DNA of 64,000 nt, taken from positions 19,862 through 83,861 of the forward strand of contig CALUTG010000003.1 in NCBI GenBank assembly GCA_944323615.1. The letters run 5' to 3'. The first letter of the stretch is position 1; every line of letters starts with the position of its first letter. This document shows positions 50,068 through 57,497 of the stretch, one piece after another. A program made the position numbers and the translations under genes. The DNA comes from Candidatus Gastranaerophilales bacterium. Its GTDB lineage: Bacteria > Cyanobacteriota > Vampirovibrionia > Gastranaerophilales > Gastranaerophilaceae. The notes beneath the pieces are model-generated. The model searched no databases. It worked only from the letters and a program-made list of their open reading frames with translations, and was not told where the DNA came from.

Positions 50068-50325
50068 GCAGCTTCTAGCTTCTCACTCGTTGAAAAAGCC
50101 GGTGCAAGCACCGCTTTTAACTCGTTCGCCCCTATTAAAGAAATCGCACAGGCTAAGGGTTTGAAAAGTACTCGTTCAATCCGAATGGAAATCAACAAAT
50201 CTGAAAGCAAATATATTTCAAGGGAAGTCAAAGTTAACGGCGGTATCTCATACGAAATATTGTTTTCGTTTATAGTGAGTTTTGAAGAAATCATTAGTCT
50301 GACTGAAAATTTTTTAGGGGGTTAA
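50068..50325 (+). pseudogene. Remnant of a Mu-type transposase DNA-binding domain
   Basis: 85 codons read open from just after a TAA (50065-50067) to a stop at 50323-50325, without a start codon. The product contains FAPIKEIAQAKGLKSTRSIR, then KYISREVKVNGGISYEILFS, which resembles the HTH_Tnp_Mu-type N-terminal domain of MuA-like transposases (keIA-x-x-kg...sR-x-x-x-GrgGk-x-YeilfssL). Everything after that domain is missing. It looks like a decayed mobile element next to the tRNA. The identification is by motif recall. Confidence 0.5.
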
Positions 50326-50366
50326 CCACCCGGAATAGTTTGTAAGTCAAGGAAAGGAGCGAGAGA

Positions 50367-50909
50367 ATGACTACAGTAGAACCTATCAGAAATATTGAAA
50401 GCATCAAAAAATTAGAAAAGTATTTTGCAAAACATAGTCCGAGAGATTTGTTATTATTCACCATCGGTACAAATTGCGGATTAAGGATTTCAGACATAGT
50501 AGCCCTGAATGTCGGAGATGTCAGAAACAAAAGCCATATTCAGATTATTGAAAAGAAAACCAGAAAATTTAAAAAGTTTCCGATTAATTCTAAGCTAAAG
50601 CCTATGATAGAAGAATTTACAAAGGGAAAACACTCCGATGAGGCTTTGTTTGTTTCCATCTTTAAAAACCGGCTTGATAGATTTGGGGCATATTATATTA
50701 TTAAAACAGCCTGCCAAACTGTTGGCATACAAGAAATAATAGGAACACACACGATGAGAAAAACATTCGGGTATCATCACTACAAAAAATTTAAAGATAT
50801 AGCCATGCTGCAAAAGATTTTTAATCATTCAAACCCGAATATAACGCTGAGGTACATCGGTATTGAACAGGAGCAAATCGACGAAAGCTATAATAACTTT
50901 ATTTTATAA
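50367..50909 (+). CDS. Tyrosine recombinase, catalytic domain only (FimB/FimE size)
   Basis: 180 residues. All catalytic positions are visible: R40 (CGLRISDI), a Lys in IIEKKTRKFKK, H128-x2-R131 (HTMRKTF), H154 (NHSN) and Y163 (LRYIGI). There is no N-terminal core-binding domain, so the size equals FimB/FimE-type inversion recombinases rather than phage integrases. A GGAAAGGAG site precedes the ATG. Perfect 20-bp inverted repeats lie 55 bases after its stop, and a surface-sugar operon follows. It is therefore a likely DNA invertase for that promoter segment. Confidence 0.88.
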   Translation: MTTVEPIRNIESIKKLEKYFAKHSPRDLLLFTIGTNCGLRISDIVALNVGDVRNKSHIQIIEKKTRKFKKFPINSKLKPMIEEFTKGKHSDEALFVSIFKNRLDRFGAYYIIKTACQTVGIQEIIGTHTMRKTFGYHHYKKFKDIAMLQKIFNHSNPNITLRYIGIEQEQIDESYNNFIL

Positions 50910-51308
50910 TTCTTGAATTCTCTATTTAGAATGGGAAACTTAACATTTTATTATCTTAACAGAATAGCCATTATGTGAAGAGCATATTTTCACACTTGCT
51001 AAAACCTATGTTATCATAAATAGAAATAGAATTTTGTATTTATTAAAAAATGTTATAGATTCCCATTTTTTTTAAACAACCACCCTTAAAACCCTTTTAA
51101 ATTTGTTTTTTTTGCTCTTCACATAATGGCTAAAAAGTTAAGAGGTTATTTCTAGAAGTGATGTTAAAGAGAATCTTTCTCGGAAAGTAATTAAGTAGTA
51201 GTAGGAATTAGTTTACCAATAAAAAATAAAAAAGTGAGTGGTGTGAAATATAAAATTGTGTGACAGTATTAGGAACCACTTTTGAAATTAAACACAAAGA
51301 GGCGAACC
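50910..51308. other. Intergenic control region of the sugar locus
   Basis: 399 bases between recombinase and glycosyltransferase. It holds the invertible element and, after it, about 175 bases of leader with a small GAGA/TTCTC hairpin near 51167-51181. No strong fixed promoter was found between the right repeat and the first gene, so expression may depend on the element. Confidence 0.6.
50965..51132. promoter_or_regulatory. Probable invertible promoter element (20-bp inverted repeats, 128-bp core)
   Basis: TAGCCATTATGTGAAGAGCA (50965-50984) is repeated exactly in inverse orientation at 51113-51132. The 128 bases between are AT-rich. On the minus strand they hold TTGTTT (51079-51074), 16 bases, TATAAC (51057-51052); weaker rightward boxes also exist (TATAGA at 51054-51059). 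A tyrosine recombinase gene on one side and an operon on the other is the classic fimS-like layout. In the orientation given, the better promoter points away from the operon, suggesting OFF; this is inference. Confidence 0.75.
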
Positions 51309-52349
51309 ATGTACAACAATAGTTTAAATAACAAATTAGAAATATTTTTAATAACATTCAATAGGGCTTCAAAGTTGGAGAATACACTGAAACAACTATT
51401 AGATATAAGTTCTCCGATTAAAGACTTTTCTATAACTATTATTGACAATAATTCTAATGATAATACATCTCTTGTTGTTCAGAAATATCAATCACAGCAT
51501 AATAATATTCAATATATAAAAAATAAATATAATATTGGTGGTAATGCAAACATCGTTAAAGCTTTTTATAAAGCAACAAAAGAATATGTTTGGATACTTG
51601 CAGATAATGATGATTATTCTTGGGAGAATTGGAATCAAGTAGAGAAAGAAATAAACAATCAGGCTGATGCAATCGTTGTAGCAACTTACGAGTGTCCAAA
51701 ATTTGACATTGCACAATTGTTTTTACAAACAACATTTTTACCGGGGGTAATTTATAAAACTTCCAATATTGACGATACTGTGATGGGAAATATGGAATTC
51801 AATATTTCAAATCTGTTCCCGCACTTAGCTTTGTCTGCAAAACTTATTAATGAACATAAAAATATTGTAGTTTTAGATGCTCCCATTGTTTTAATAGGTA
51901 AAAATGGAGATGAAAGAGGCAATTATACTTATACAAGAGGATATAAAGGTTTTGTGCACCCGCTGCAAAAAGGCATGAGTTGGATTAGCGGATATGCAAA
52001 TTCATTATATTTAATAAAAGATTTAAAACTAAGAAATTATATAATTTCACATAACAGATATTGTACCGAATTAAATTCTGCAAAACTATTTTTCTATAGA
52101 GACAGAGCTTCTGAACAAAATTTGTATAACTATCTATGCGTATTTGCAGTACTTTCGGTGTGGGATAAAATAAAATTTTTAATTAATTTTATTTTATATT
52201 TAACAATTTATAAAATTATTTTTGTCTATCGTAGGGATTCTTTTAAATTTGATGAGAACAAACATATTGTTAGGATTGATTTAAGACTGTTTACTTTTAT
52301 AAAAACAAAACTTTTTCAGATAACAAAGAAAATAAAAGGAGTTTATTAA
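51309..52349 (+). CDS. Family 2 glycosyltransferase
   Basis: 346 residues from ATG 51309, chosen for the AGAGG six bases upstream; a TTG 27 bases earlier is weaker. The GT-A fold is seen in LEIFLITFNRASKLENTLKQ, ITIIDNNSNDN, and the metal-site region WILADNDDYSW. The C-terminal third is hydrophobic/basic (FLINFILYLTIYKIIFVYRR), suggesting membrane association. It probably adds a sugar to a surface glycan. First gene of the operon; its stop overlaps rfbF. Confidence 0.82.
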   Translation: MYNNSLNNKLEIFLITFNRASKLENTLKQLLDISSPIKDFSITIIDNNSNDNTSLVVQKYQSQHNNIQYIKNKYNIGGNANIVKAFYKATKEYVWILADNDDYSWENWNQVEKEINNQADAIVVATYECPKFDIAQLFLQTTFLPGVIYKTSNIDDTVMGNMEFNISNLFPHLALSAKLINEHKNIVVLDAPIVLIGKNGDERGNYTYTRGYKGFVHPLQKGMSWISGYANSLYLIKDLKLRNYIISHNRYCTELNSAKLFFYRDRASEQNLYNYLCVFAVLSVWDKIKFLINFILYLTIYKIIFVYRRDSFKFDENKHIVRIDLRLFTFIKTKLFQITKKIKGVY

Positions 52350-53149
52350 TGAAAGTAGTTATACTTGCAGGTGGTCTCGGAACAAGATTATCTGAAGAAA
52401 CAAAGTTAATACCAAAACCAATGGTTGAAATTGGTGGAAAGCCAATTTTATGGCATATAATGAAGACCTATTCTTATTATGGTTTTAATGACTTTATTAT
52501 TTTGACGGGGTATAAGTCTCATATTATTAAAGATTATTTTGTTCACTATTATCAAAGATATTCTGATGTAACTGTCGACATGCTTAATAATACTGTAGAT
52601 ATTCATAGAATAGAGACTGAACCTTGGAAAGTCACAATGCTTTATACCGGTGAAAATACTATGACAGGCTCAAGGATAAAAAAGGCCCAGAACTATCTTG
52701 GTAATGAACCTTTTATGCTTACATACGGTGATGGTGTTAGCGATATTGATATTAATGCTTTATTAAAATGTCATAAATTTAGTGGGAAATATTTAACTTT
52801 AACTGCTGTAAAACCTAGCGGTAAGTTTGGAGCTTTAGACATTAATTCGGATGGTACAATTAGTAGTTTTACAGAAAAACCGCAAGGTGATGGCAGTTGG
52901 ATTAATGGCGGGTATATGGTTTGTGAACCGGAAATATTTAATTATATTGAAGCAAATCGTGATGATGTGATTTTTGAAAGAATACCTCTGGAAAATTTAG
53001 CGCAAGACGGACAGCTAAATGCATATAAACATTATGGTTTTTGGTATCCTATGGACACCCTAAAAGGCAAAAAGGATTTAACTGCAATGTGGCAAAGCAA
53101 AAAAGCACCTTGGGCAAAATGGTTAGATAAAGAACCTATAAAACTTTAA
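52349..53149 (+). CDS. rfbF: Glucose-1-phosphate cytidylyltransferase
   Basis: 266 residues, normal length. VILAGGLGTRLSEETKLIPK, PMVEIGGKPILWHIMKTYS and the later LTYGDGVSDIDINALL and GSWINGGYMVCEPEIFNYI are characteristic of RfbF/DdhA. It makes CDP-glucose from CTP and glucose-1-phosphate, the entry step to CDP-3,6-dideoxyhexoses. One-base overlap (TAATG) with the glycosyltransferase. Confidence 0.95.
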   Translation: MKVVILAGGLGTRLSEETKLIPKPMVEIGGKPILWHIMKTYSYYGFNDFIILTGYKSHIIKDYFVHYYQRYSDVTVDMLNNTVDIHRIETEPWKVTMLYTGENTMTGSRIKKAQNYLGNEPFMLTYGDGVSDIDINALLKCHKFSGKYLTLTAVKPSGKFGALDINSDGTISSFTEKPQGDGSWINGGYMVCEPEIFNYIEANRDDVIFERIPLENLAQDGQLNAYKHYGFWYPMDTLKGKKDLTAMWQSKKAPWAKWLDKEPIKL

Positions 53150-53162
53150 GGAGGTATGTATT

Positions 53163-53359
53163 ATGCAAGAAAAAGATAGAATTGAAAGATTAAAAAACTA
53201 TTTAAGGGAAAGACGGCAAATAAAACTGGGGGAAATGAACGATTCTAAATTGGATACAATACATTTTTTGATGTTGGGGACTTGACAAAAATTATATACA
53301 CCTTGGATTGGGTATTAGCTGACGCTGATGCAAATTTTTTGGGAGTAGATGATGTTTAA
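53163..53359 (+). pseudogene. Small gene interrupted at a six-T run (frameshift or phase-variable)
   Basis: A strong GGAGG site precedes ATG 53163. The frame encodes 40 residues (MQEKDRIERLKNYLRERRQI ...) and stops at 53285. Adding one T to the TTTTTT run at 53264-53269 would continue the frame to a 66-residue protein (…FFDVGDLTKIIYTLDWVLAD…) ending at 53359, overlapping the rfbG start. The second half reads as a plausible protein, so the gene is either broken, misread in sequencing, or switched by slippage. Function unknown. Confidence 0.6.
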
Positions 53360-54440
53360 TAATGTTTATAAAAATAGACGAATATTTTTAACAGGGCATA
53401 CTGGCTTTAAGGGCAGCTGGCTTACTCTATGGTTAACCAAACTCGGAGCAGAAGTTTGCGGTTATTCTCTAGTTCCAAACACGACTCCATCGATGTATGA
53501 AGAAATGGGTATAAATGCCAAAATTTCCAAATCAGTATTTGGAAATATTCTTGATACCGTTAATCTTGAAAAGACAATAAATAATTTTCAACCAGATGTT
53601 GTTTTTCATCTGGCTGCACAGCCTCTTGTAAGACTTTCATATTATGAGCCTGTACTTACTTATCAAACTAATGTTATTGGCACTTTAAATGTATTGGAGG
53701 CAGCAAGAAAATGCAAGTCGGTTAAGGCTTTTGTAAATGTTACTACAGATAAGTGTTATGAGAATATTGAAGCAAGATGTGGTTATAAAGAGGATGACGC
53801 CATGGGAGGTTACGATATGTATTCAAGCTCCAAAGGTTGCGTTGAGATTATGTCATCCTCTTTCAGACGATCATTTTTGCAAGAAGAAAATTCTATGGCT
53901 ATGGCAACAGCAAGAGCCGGGAATGTAATAGGCGGAGGAGATTGGGCGCTTGACAGACTTATACCGGATTGCATAAAGGCAATAAACAGCGGACAAAAAA
54001 TAGAGATAAGAAATCCAATAGCAGTTCGCCCGTGGCAGCATGTTTTAGAACCTTTATCAGGCTACCTGCTATTAGGTGAGAAACTTCTTCAGGAAGGGAA
54101 TAGATACGCGGAAGGCTTTAATTTTGGCCCGAACGAGGAAAGCGTGTTGAGTGTAGCAGAAGTTACGGATAAGGTTTGTAAATTCTACGGCAAAGGCGAA
54201 GTGGTTATACATAAAAAAGATAATTTGCATGAGGCAAATTTGTTAATGCTAAATATAGAAAAAGCCGAAGGGATATTAGGTTGGACACCAACGTACACAG
54301 CAGAAAAAGCAATCGAAGAAACAGTTAATTGGTATAAATATTTTTATGAAGGCAAAAAAGATTTATATGAATTTACAGTAAAACAGATTAAAGATTATGA
54401 GGAGAGTATTGCATGGAGCAAGAATTACGCAATAAAGTAA
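53349..54440 (+). CDS. rfbG: CDP-glucose 4,6-dehydratase
   Basis: 363 residues. Rossmann motif FLTGHTGFKGSWLTLWLTKL, then HLAAQPLVRLSY, VTTDKCYEN and the catalytic YDMYSSSKG (Tyr-x3-Lys) identify an SDR-type RfbG/DdhB. RPWQHVLEPLSGYL is typical of the CDP-glucose enzyme. It makes CDP-4-keto-6-deoxyglucose. It overlaps rfbH by 28 bases. Confidence 0.95.
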   Translation: MMFNNVYKNRRIFLTGHTGFKGSWLTLWLTKLGAEVCGYSLVPNTTPSMYEEMGINAKISKSVFGNILDTVNLEKTINNFQPDVVFHLAAQPLVRLSYYEPVLTYQTNVIGTLNVLEAARKCKSVKAFVNVTTDKCYENIEARCGYKEDDAMGGYDMYSSSKGCVEIMSSSFRRSFLQEENSMAMATARAGNVIGGGDWALDRLIPDCIKAINSGQKIEIRNPIAVRPWQHVLEPLSGYLLLGEKLLQEGNRYAEGFNFGPNEESVLSVAEVTDKVCKFYGKGEVVIHKKDNLHEANLLMLNIEKAEGILGWTPTYTAEKAIEETVNWYKYFYEGKKDLYEFTVKQIKDYEESIAWSKNYAIK

Positions 54441-55783
54441 AAGAGGCTGCAAAAGAATATTATAAAGAAATTTATGGCAAGAAAAGAGAGTTTGATTATA
54501 TTCCACCATCAGGAAAACTTTTGGGAGAAGAAGAACTGCTTAATATGATAGATGCTTCTCTGGATATGTGGTTGACCGCAGGACGGTTTAATAAAGAATT
54601 CGAGTCAAAATTTGCCAAATATATGGGCGTAAAATATGCGCTATCAACAAATTCGGGTTCAAGTGCGAATTTACTTGCCTTTTCTGCTTTAACTTCTCAT
54701 AAGTTGGGCGATAGAGCATTGAAAAAAGGTGATGAGGTGATTTCTGTAGCCGCAGGTTTTCCTACAACAATTAACCCGATTATTCAGAATGGAATGGTTC
54801 CTGTTTTTGTTGATTGTGAAATCGGAACATACAATATTGATGCAGAAAAGATTGAAGAAGCTATCACTCCAAAAACCAAAGCAATCTTTTTAGCTCATAC
54901 TCTTGGTAATAGTTATGATTTAGACAAGATTATGGAACTTGCCGGGAAATATAATTTATGGGTAATAGAAGATTCTTGTGATGCATTAGGCGGCGAATAC
55001 AAAGGTAAAAAAATCGGCACAATTGGTCATATTGGAACATTTAGTTTTTATCCGGCGCATCATCTTACAATGGGCGAAGGCGGTGCAGTAATAACAAATG
55101 ATCCGCAATTATATAAAATTATTATGTCATTTAGAGACTGGGGAAGAGATTGCTGTTGTCCTCCTGGAAAAGACGGGGTGTGCGGTAAAAGATTTTCACA
55201 ACAATTGGGAAATTTGCCGTACGGTTATGACCATAAATACACTTATTCACATATTGGTTTTAATCTCAAAATCACTGATTGGCAAGCGGCATTAGGGTGT
55301 TCTCAAATTGAAAAACTCGATGGATTTTTGAAAAGACGTAGCAGAAATGCGCAGTTGCTTACAGAGAGTCTCGCTGATTTGCATGATTTTCTGATTTTGC
55401 CTGTTGTAAAAGAAGGGGTTAAACCTTCGTGGTTCGGGTATTTAATTTCTGTAAAAGAAAACGCCCCTTTTACAAAACAAGAATTGGTTGAGTATTTGGA
55501 AAATCATAAAATTGGCACAAGACAGTTATTTGCAGGAAATATCTTAAGACAGCCAATGATAACGGAGGATGAACGGGTTTTGTTTAGGATTGGTAATTCT
55601 AAATTACTAAGTTCAAAAGACTTATCTGAAGAATGGTATGCAAAACTTCCAAATACAGAATTTATTATGAACAATACATTTTGGGTAGGAACTTTCCCTG
55701 CACTGGGTGAAAATGAAATTTTGAGAATTTCAAATACAATACACGAATTTGTAAATAACAAGAGGAGAGTTGAATGTTATTAG
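54413..55783 (+). CDS. rfbH: CDP-4-keto-6-deoxyglucose 3-dehydrase (E1)
   Basis: 456 residues of the DegT aminotransferase fold. At the cofactor position the sequence is FYPAHHLTMGEGGAV, with His where aminotransferases have Lys, the hallmark of E1 dehydrases that use PMP. The CCCPPGKDGVCGKRF segment supplies cysteines of the [2Fe-2S] cluster. It removes the 3-hydroxyl and needs electrons from a reductase. The usual E3 reductase (DdhD/RfbI) is not in the window; the next gene, overlapping by 10 bases, encodes a ferredoxin-like protein. Confidence 0.95.
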   Translation: MEQELRNKVKEAAKEYYKEIYGKKREFDYIPPSGKLLGEEELLNMIDASLDMWLTAGRFNKEFESKFAKYMGVKYALSTNSGSSANLLAFSALTSHKLGDRALKKGDEVISVAAGFPTTINPIIQNGMVPVFVDCEIGTYNIDAEKIEEAITPKTKAIFLAHTLGNSYDLDKIMELAGKYNLWVIEDSCDALGGEYKGKKIGTIGHIGTFSFYPAHHLTMGEGGAVITNDPQLYKIIMSFRDWGRDCCCPPGKDGVCGKRFSQQLGNLPYGYDHKYTYSHIGFNLKITDWQAALGCSQIEKLDGFLKRRSRNAQLLTESLADLHDFLILPVVKEGVKPSWFGYLISVKENAPFTKQELVEYLENHKIGTRQLFAGNILRQPMITEDERVLFRIGNSKLLSSKDLSEEWYAKLPNTEFIMNNTFWVGTFPALGENEILRISNTIHEFVNNKRRVECY

Positions 55784-56742
55784 ATTTATTTAAGGGAAAA
55801 AAATGTTTTAAATTAGTTTGTGGAGCAGGAAATGAAGATGCTATCGAAGTAGAAAAACTTGTTACATTATATTCTAAAGCAGGCTGCAATTTTTTTGACT
55901 TATGTGCAAAGCCTGAAATCGTTGAGGCTGCCAAGCGAGGCTTAAAAAGAGCAGGAATTAGTGAAAACAGATATCTTTGTGTAAGTGTTGGTATAAAAGG
56001 GGATCCACACGTTAGTAAAGCATTAATACATTCTGAAGAATGTATTAAATGTGGAAAATGTAATAGTGTATGTTTGCAAAAAGCACTTATAGAAAAAGCT
56101 GATTCATACGAAGTTAATACTACCAGATGTATTGGCTGCGGCAGATGTGTTCAAGACTGTCCTAAAAAATGTATAGAAATGACAAGTGCATTTAAAGATT
56201 TAAAAGAAGTTCTACCGCCTATTATTGAAAAAGGTATAGACTGTATTGAGTTTCATGCCCTCGGTGAAAATGAGGATGAAGTTGACGAAAAATGGAATGA
56301 TATTAACAGCTTGTTTAATGGACCATTAAGTATATGTATTGATCGTTCAAAATTAGGGAACGAACGAGTTTTAAAACGTATTAATAGAATGCTCGAAAAA
56401 CGTAGTCCGTATACAACAATAATTCAAGCCGACGGTGCTCCAATGTCAGGTGGTAAAGATGATTTTAAAACAACACTGCAAACAGTGGCAATGGCAGAAA
56501 TTTTTCAAAATGCAAAACTTCCTGTTTATTTGTTACTATCAGGCGGTACAAATTCAAAATCTACAGAACTTGCAAAATTATGTGATATAAATGCCGGAGG
56601 TGTAGCCATAGGCTCGTATGCAAGAAAAATAGTCCGTGAATATATTGATAGAGATGATTTCTTAGAAAATGAAGAGGCTTTTTCTAAGGCATTGGCTATT
56701 GCCAAAAATCTTGTAGATGTTTCAATGGAGTATTTAGGATAA
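55774..56742 (+). CDS. LdpA-like two-[4Fe-4S] ferredoxin protein
   Basis: 322 residues. The start CFKLVCGAGNEDAIEVEKLV ... YSKAGCNFFDLCAKPEIVEA resembles cyanobacterial LdpA. Two clusters follow: C90-x2-C93-x2-C96-x3-C100 and C119-x2-C122-x2-C125-x3-C129. The C-terminal ~190 residues look barrel-like (GGKDDFKTTLQTVAMAEIFQ, LPVYLLLSGGTNSKSTELAK). LdpA is known as a redox-linked clock-input protein in cyanobacteria. Here its place next to rfbH suggests it could pass electrons to the E1 dehydrase. That role is inference. Confidence 0.75.
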   Translation: MLLDLFKGKKCFKLVCGAGNEDAIEVEKLVTLYSKAGCNFFDLCAKPEIVEAAKRGLKRAGISENRYLCVSVGIKGDPHVSKALIHSEECIKCGKCNSVCLQKALIEKADSYEVNTTRCIGCGRCVQDCPKKCIEMTSAFKDLKEVLPPIIEKGIDCIEFHALGENEDEVDEKWNDINSLFNGPLSICIDRSKLGNERVLKRINRMLEKRSPYTTIIQADGAPMSGGKDDFKTTLQTVAMAEIFQNAKLPVYLLLSGGTNSKSTELAKLCDINAGGVAIGSYARKIVREYIDRDDFLENEEAFSKALAIAKNLVDVSMEYLG

Positions 56743-57497
56743 TGGTAAGTTTATATACAAAAGACTGGGAACTAAACGGTATCGAAACTGTTTTATTTGA
56801 TAAAGACGGCACTTTTATCGATTCTCACGTTTATTGGGGAAGAATAATTGCGCTCAGAGTTCGTGCAGTAATGGATTTTTACGATATTGAAGATGAATAT
56901 TTTGACGAATTATGTTTGTCTCTAGGATATGATACGACAAATAAAATTCTTGTGGAAAAGGGACCTATTGCATTGTTAGCACGAGAGGCGGTCATTAACT
57001 CTTTATTAGCTCAGCTAAAAAAATATAATATAAAAGCCGACTCTGACAAAATTGCAAATATATTTAAAGATGTGCATAGTGGATTTCTAAAAGAAATTTA
57101 TGATTACGTTAAACCGATAAAAGATGCAGAAGTTTTGTTTAAATCTCTTAAAGAACAAGGTGTAAAACTTGCTGTTGTAACTTCTGATATGAAAGCAAAT
57201 ACTGATGCAATTTTAGAAAGAACAAAACTTGCACAATATTTTGATTTGGTAATTGGTAAAGATGATTGTACCAAAGCTAAAAAAACGGGAGAACCAGCTC
57301 TCATTGCCTTAAAAATGTTAGGTGCAACATCGAATACGACTATTTCGGTTGGTGATGCACCTATGGACTATGAAATGGCAAAAAATGCAGGATTAAAAGG
57401 TTCAATACTGGTCGCAACCGGACAAATTCCTGTAAATAAATTGAAAGAACTTACTTATACAACTGTTCATACATTAAAAGAGGTAATGGTTAAATGA
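56742..57497 (+). CDS. HAD-family phosphatase
   Basis: 251 residues. HAD motifs are complete: VLFDKDGTFIDSH (motif I Asp-x-Asp), VVTSDMKANT (II), KAKKTGEPALIALKML (III Lys) and SVGDAPMDYEMAKNAG (IV). The helical cap between I and II points to the phosphoglycolate-phosphatase-like subclass. It shares its first base with the previous stop region and overlaps the next gene by 4. Probably dephosphorylates a sugar intermediate; substrate unknown. Confidence 0.87.
   Translation: MVSLYTKDWELNGIETVLFDKDGTFIDSHVYWGRIIALRVRAVMDFYDIEDEYFDELCLSLGYDTTNKILVEKGPIALLAREAVINSLLAQLKKYNIKADSDKIANIFKDVHSGFLKEIYDYVKPIKDAEVLFKSLKEQGVKLAVVTSDMKANTDAILERTKLAQYFDLVIGKDDCTKAKKTGEPALIALKMLGATSNTTISVGDAPMDYEMAKNAGLKGSILVATGQIPVNKLKELTYTTVHTLKEVMVK

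Noticed and set aside
49650..50294. 214-codon leftward open frame across tRNA-Ser
   Set aside because: Its C-terminal part (GGGIRTHGTLARTTVF...) is the familiar spurious translation of an antisense tRNA-Ser, and the frame also covers the Mu-type remnant. No ribosome site.
50965..51132. Inverted repeats read as a simple transcription terminator
   Set aside because: The arms are 128 bases apart and not followed by a T-run in the rightward direction, so a terminator hairpin is unlikely; an invertible element fits better.
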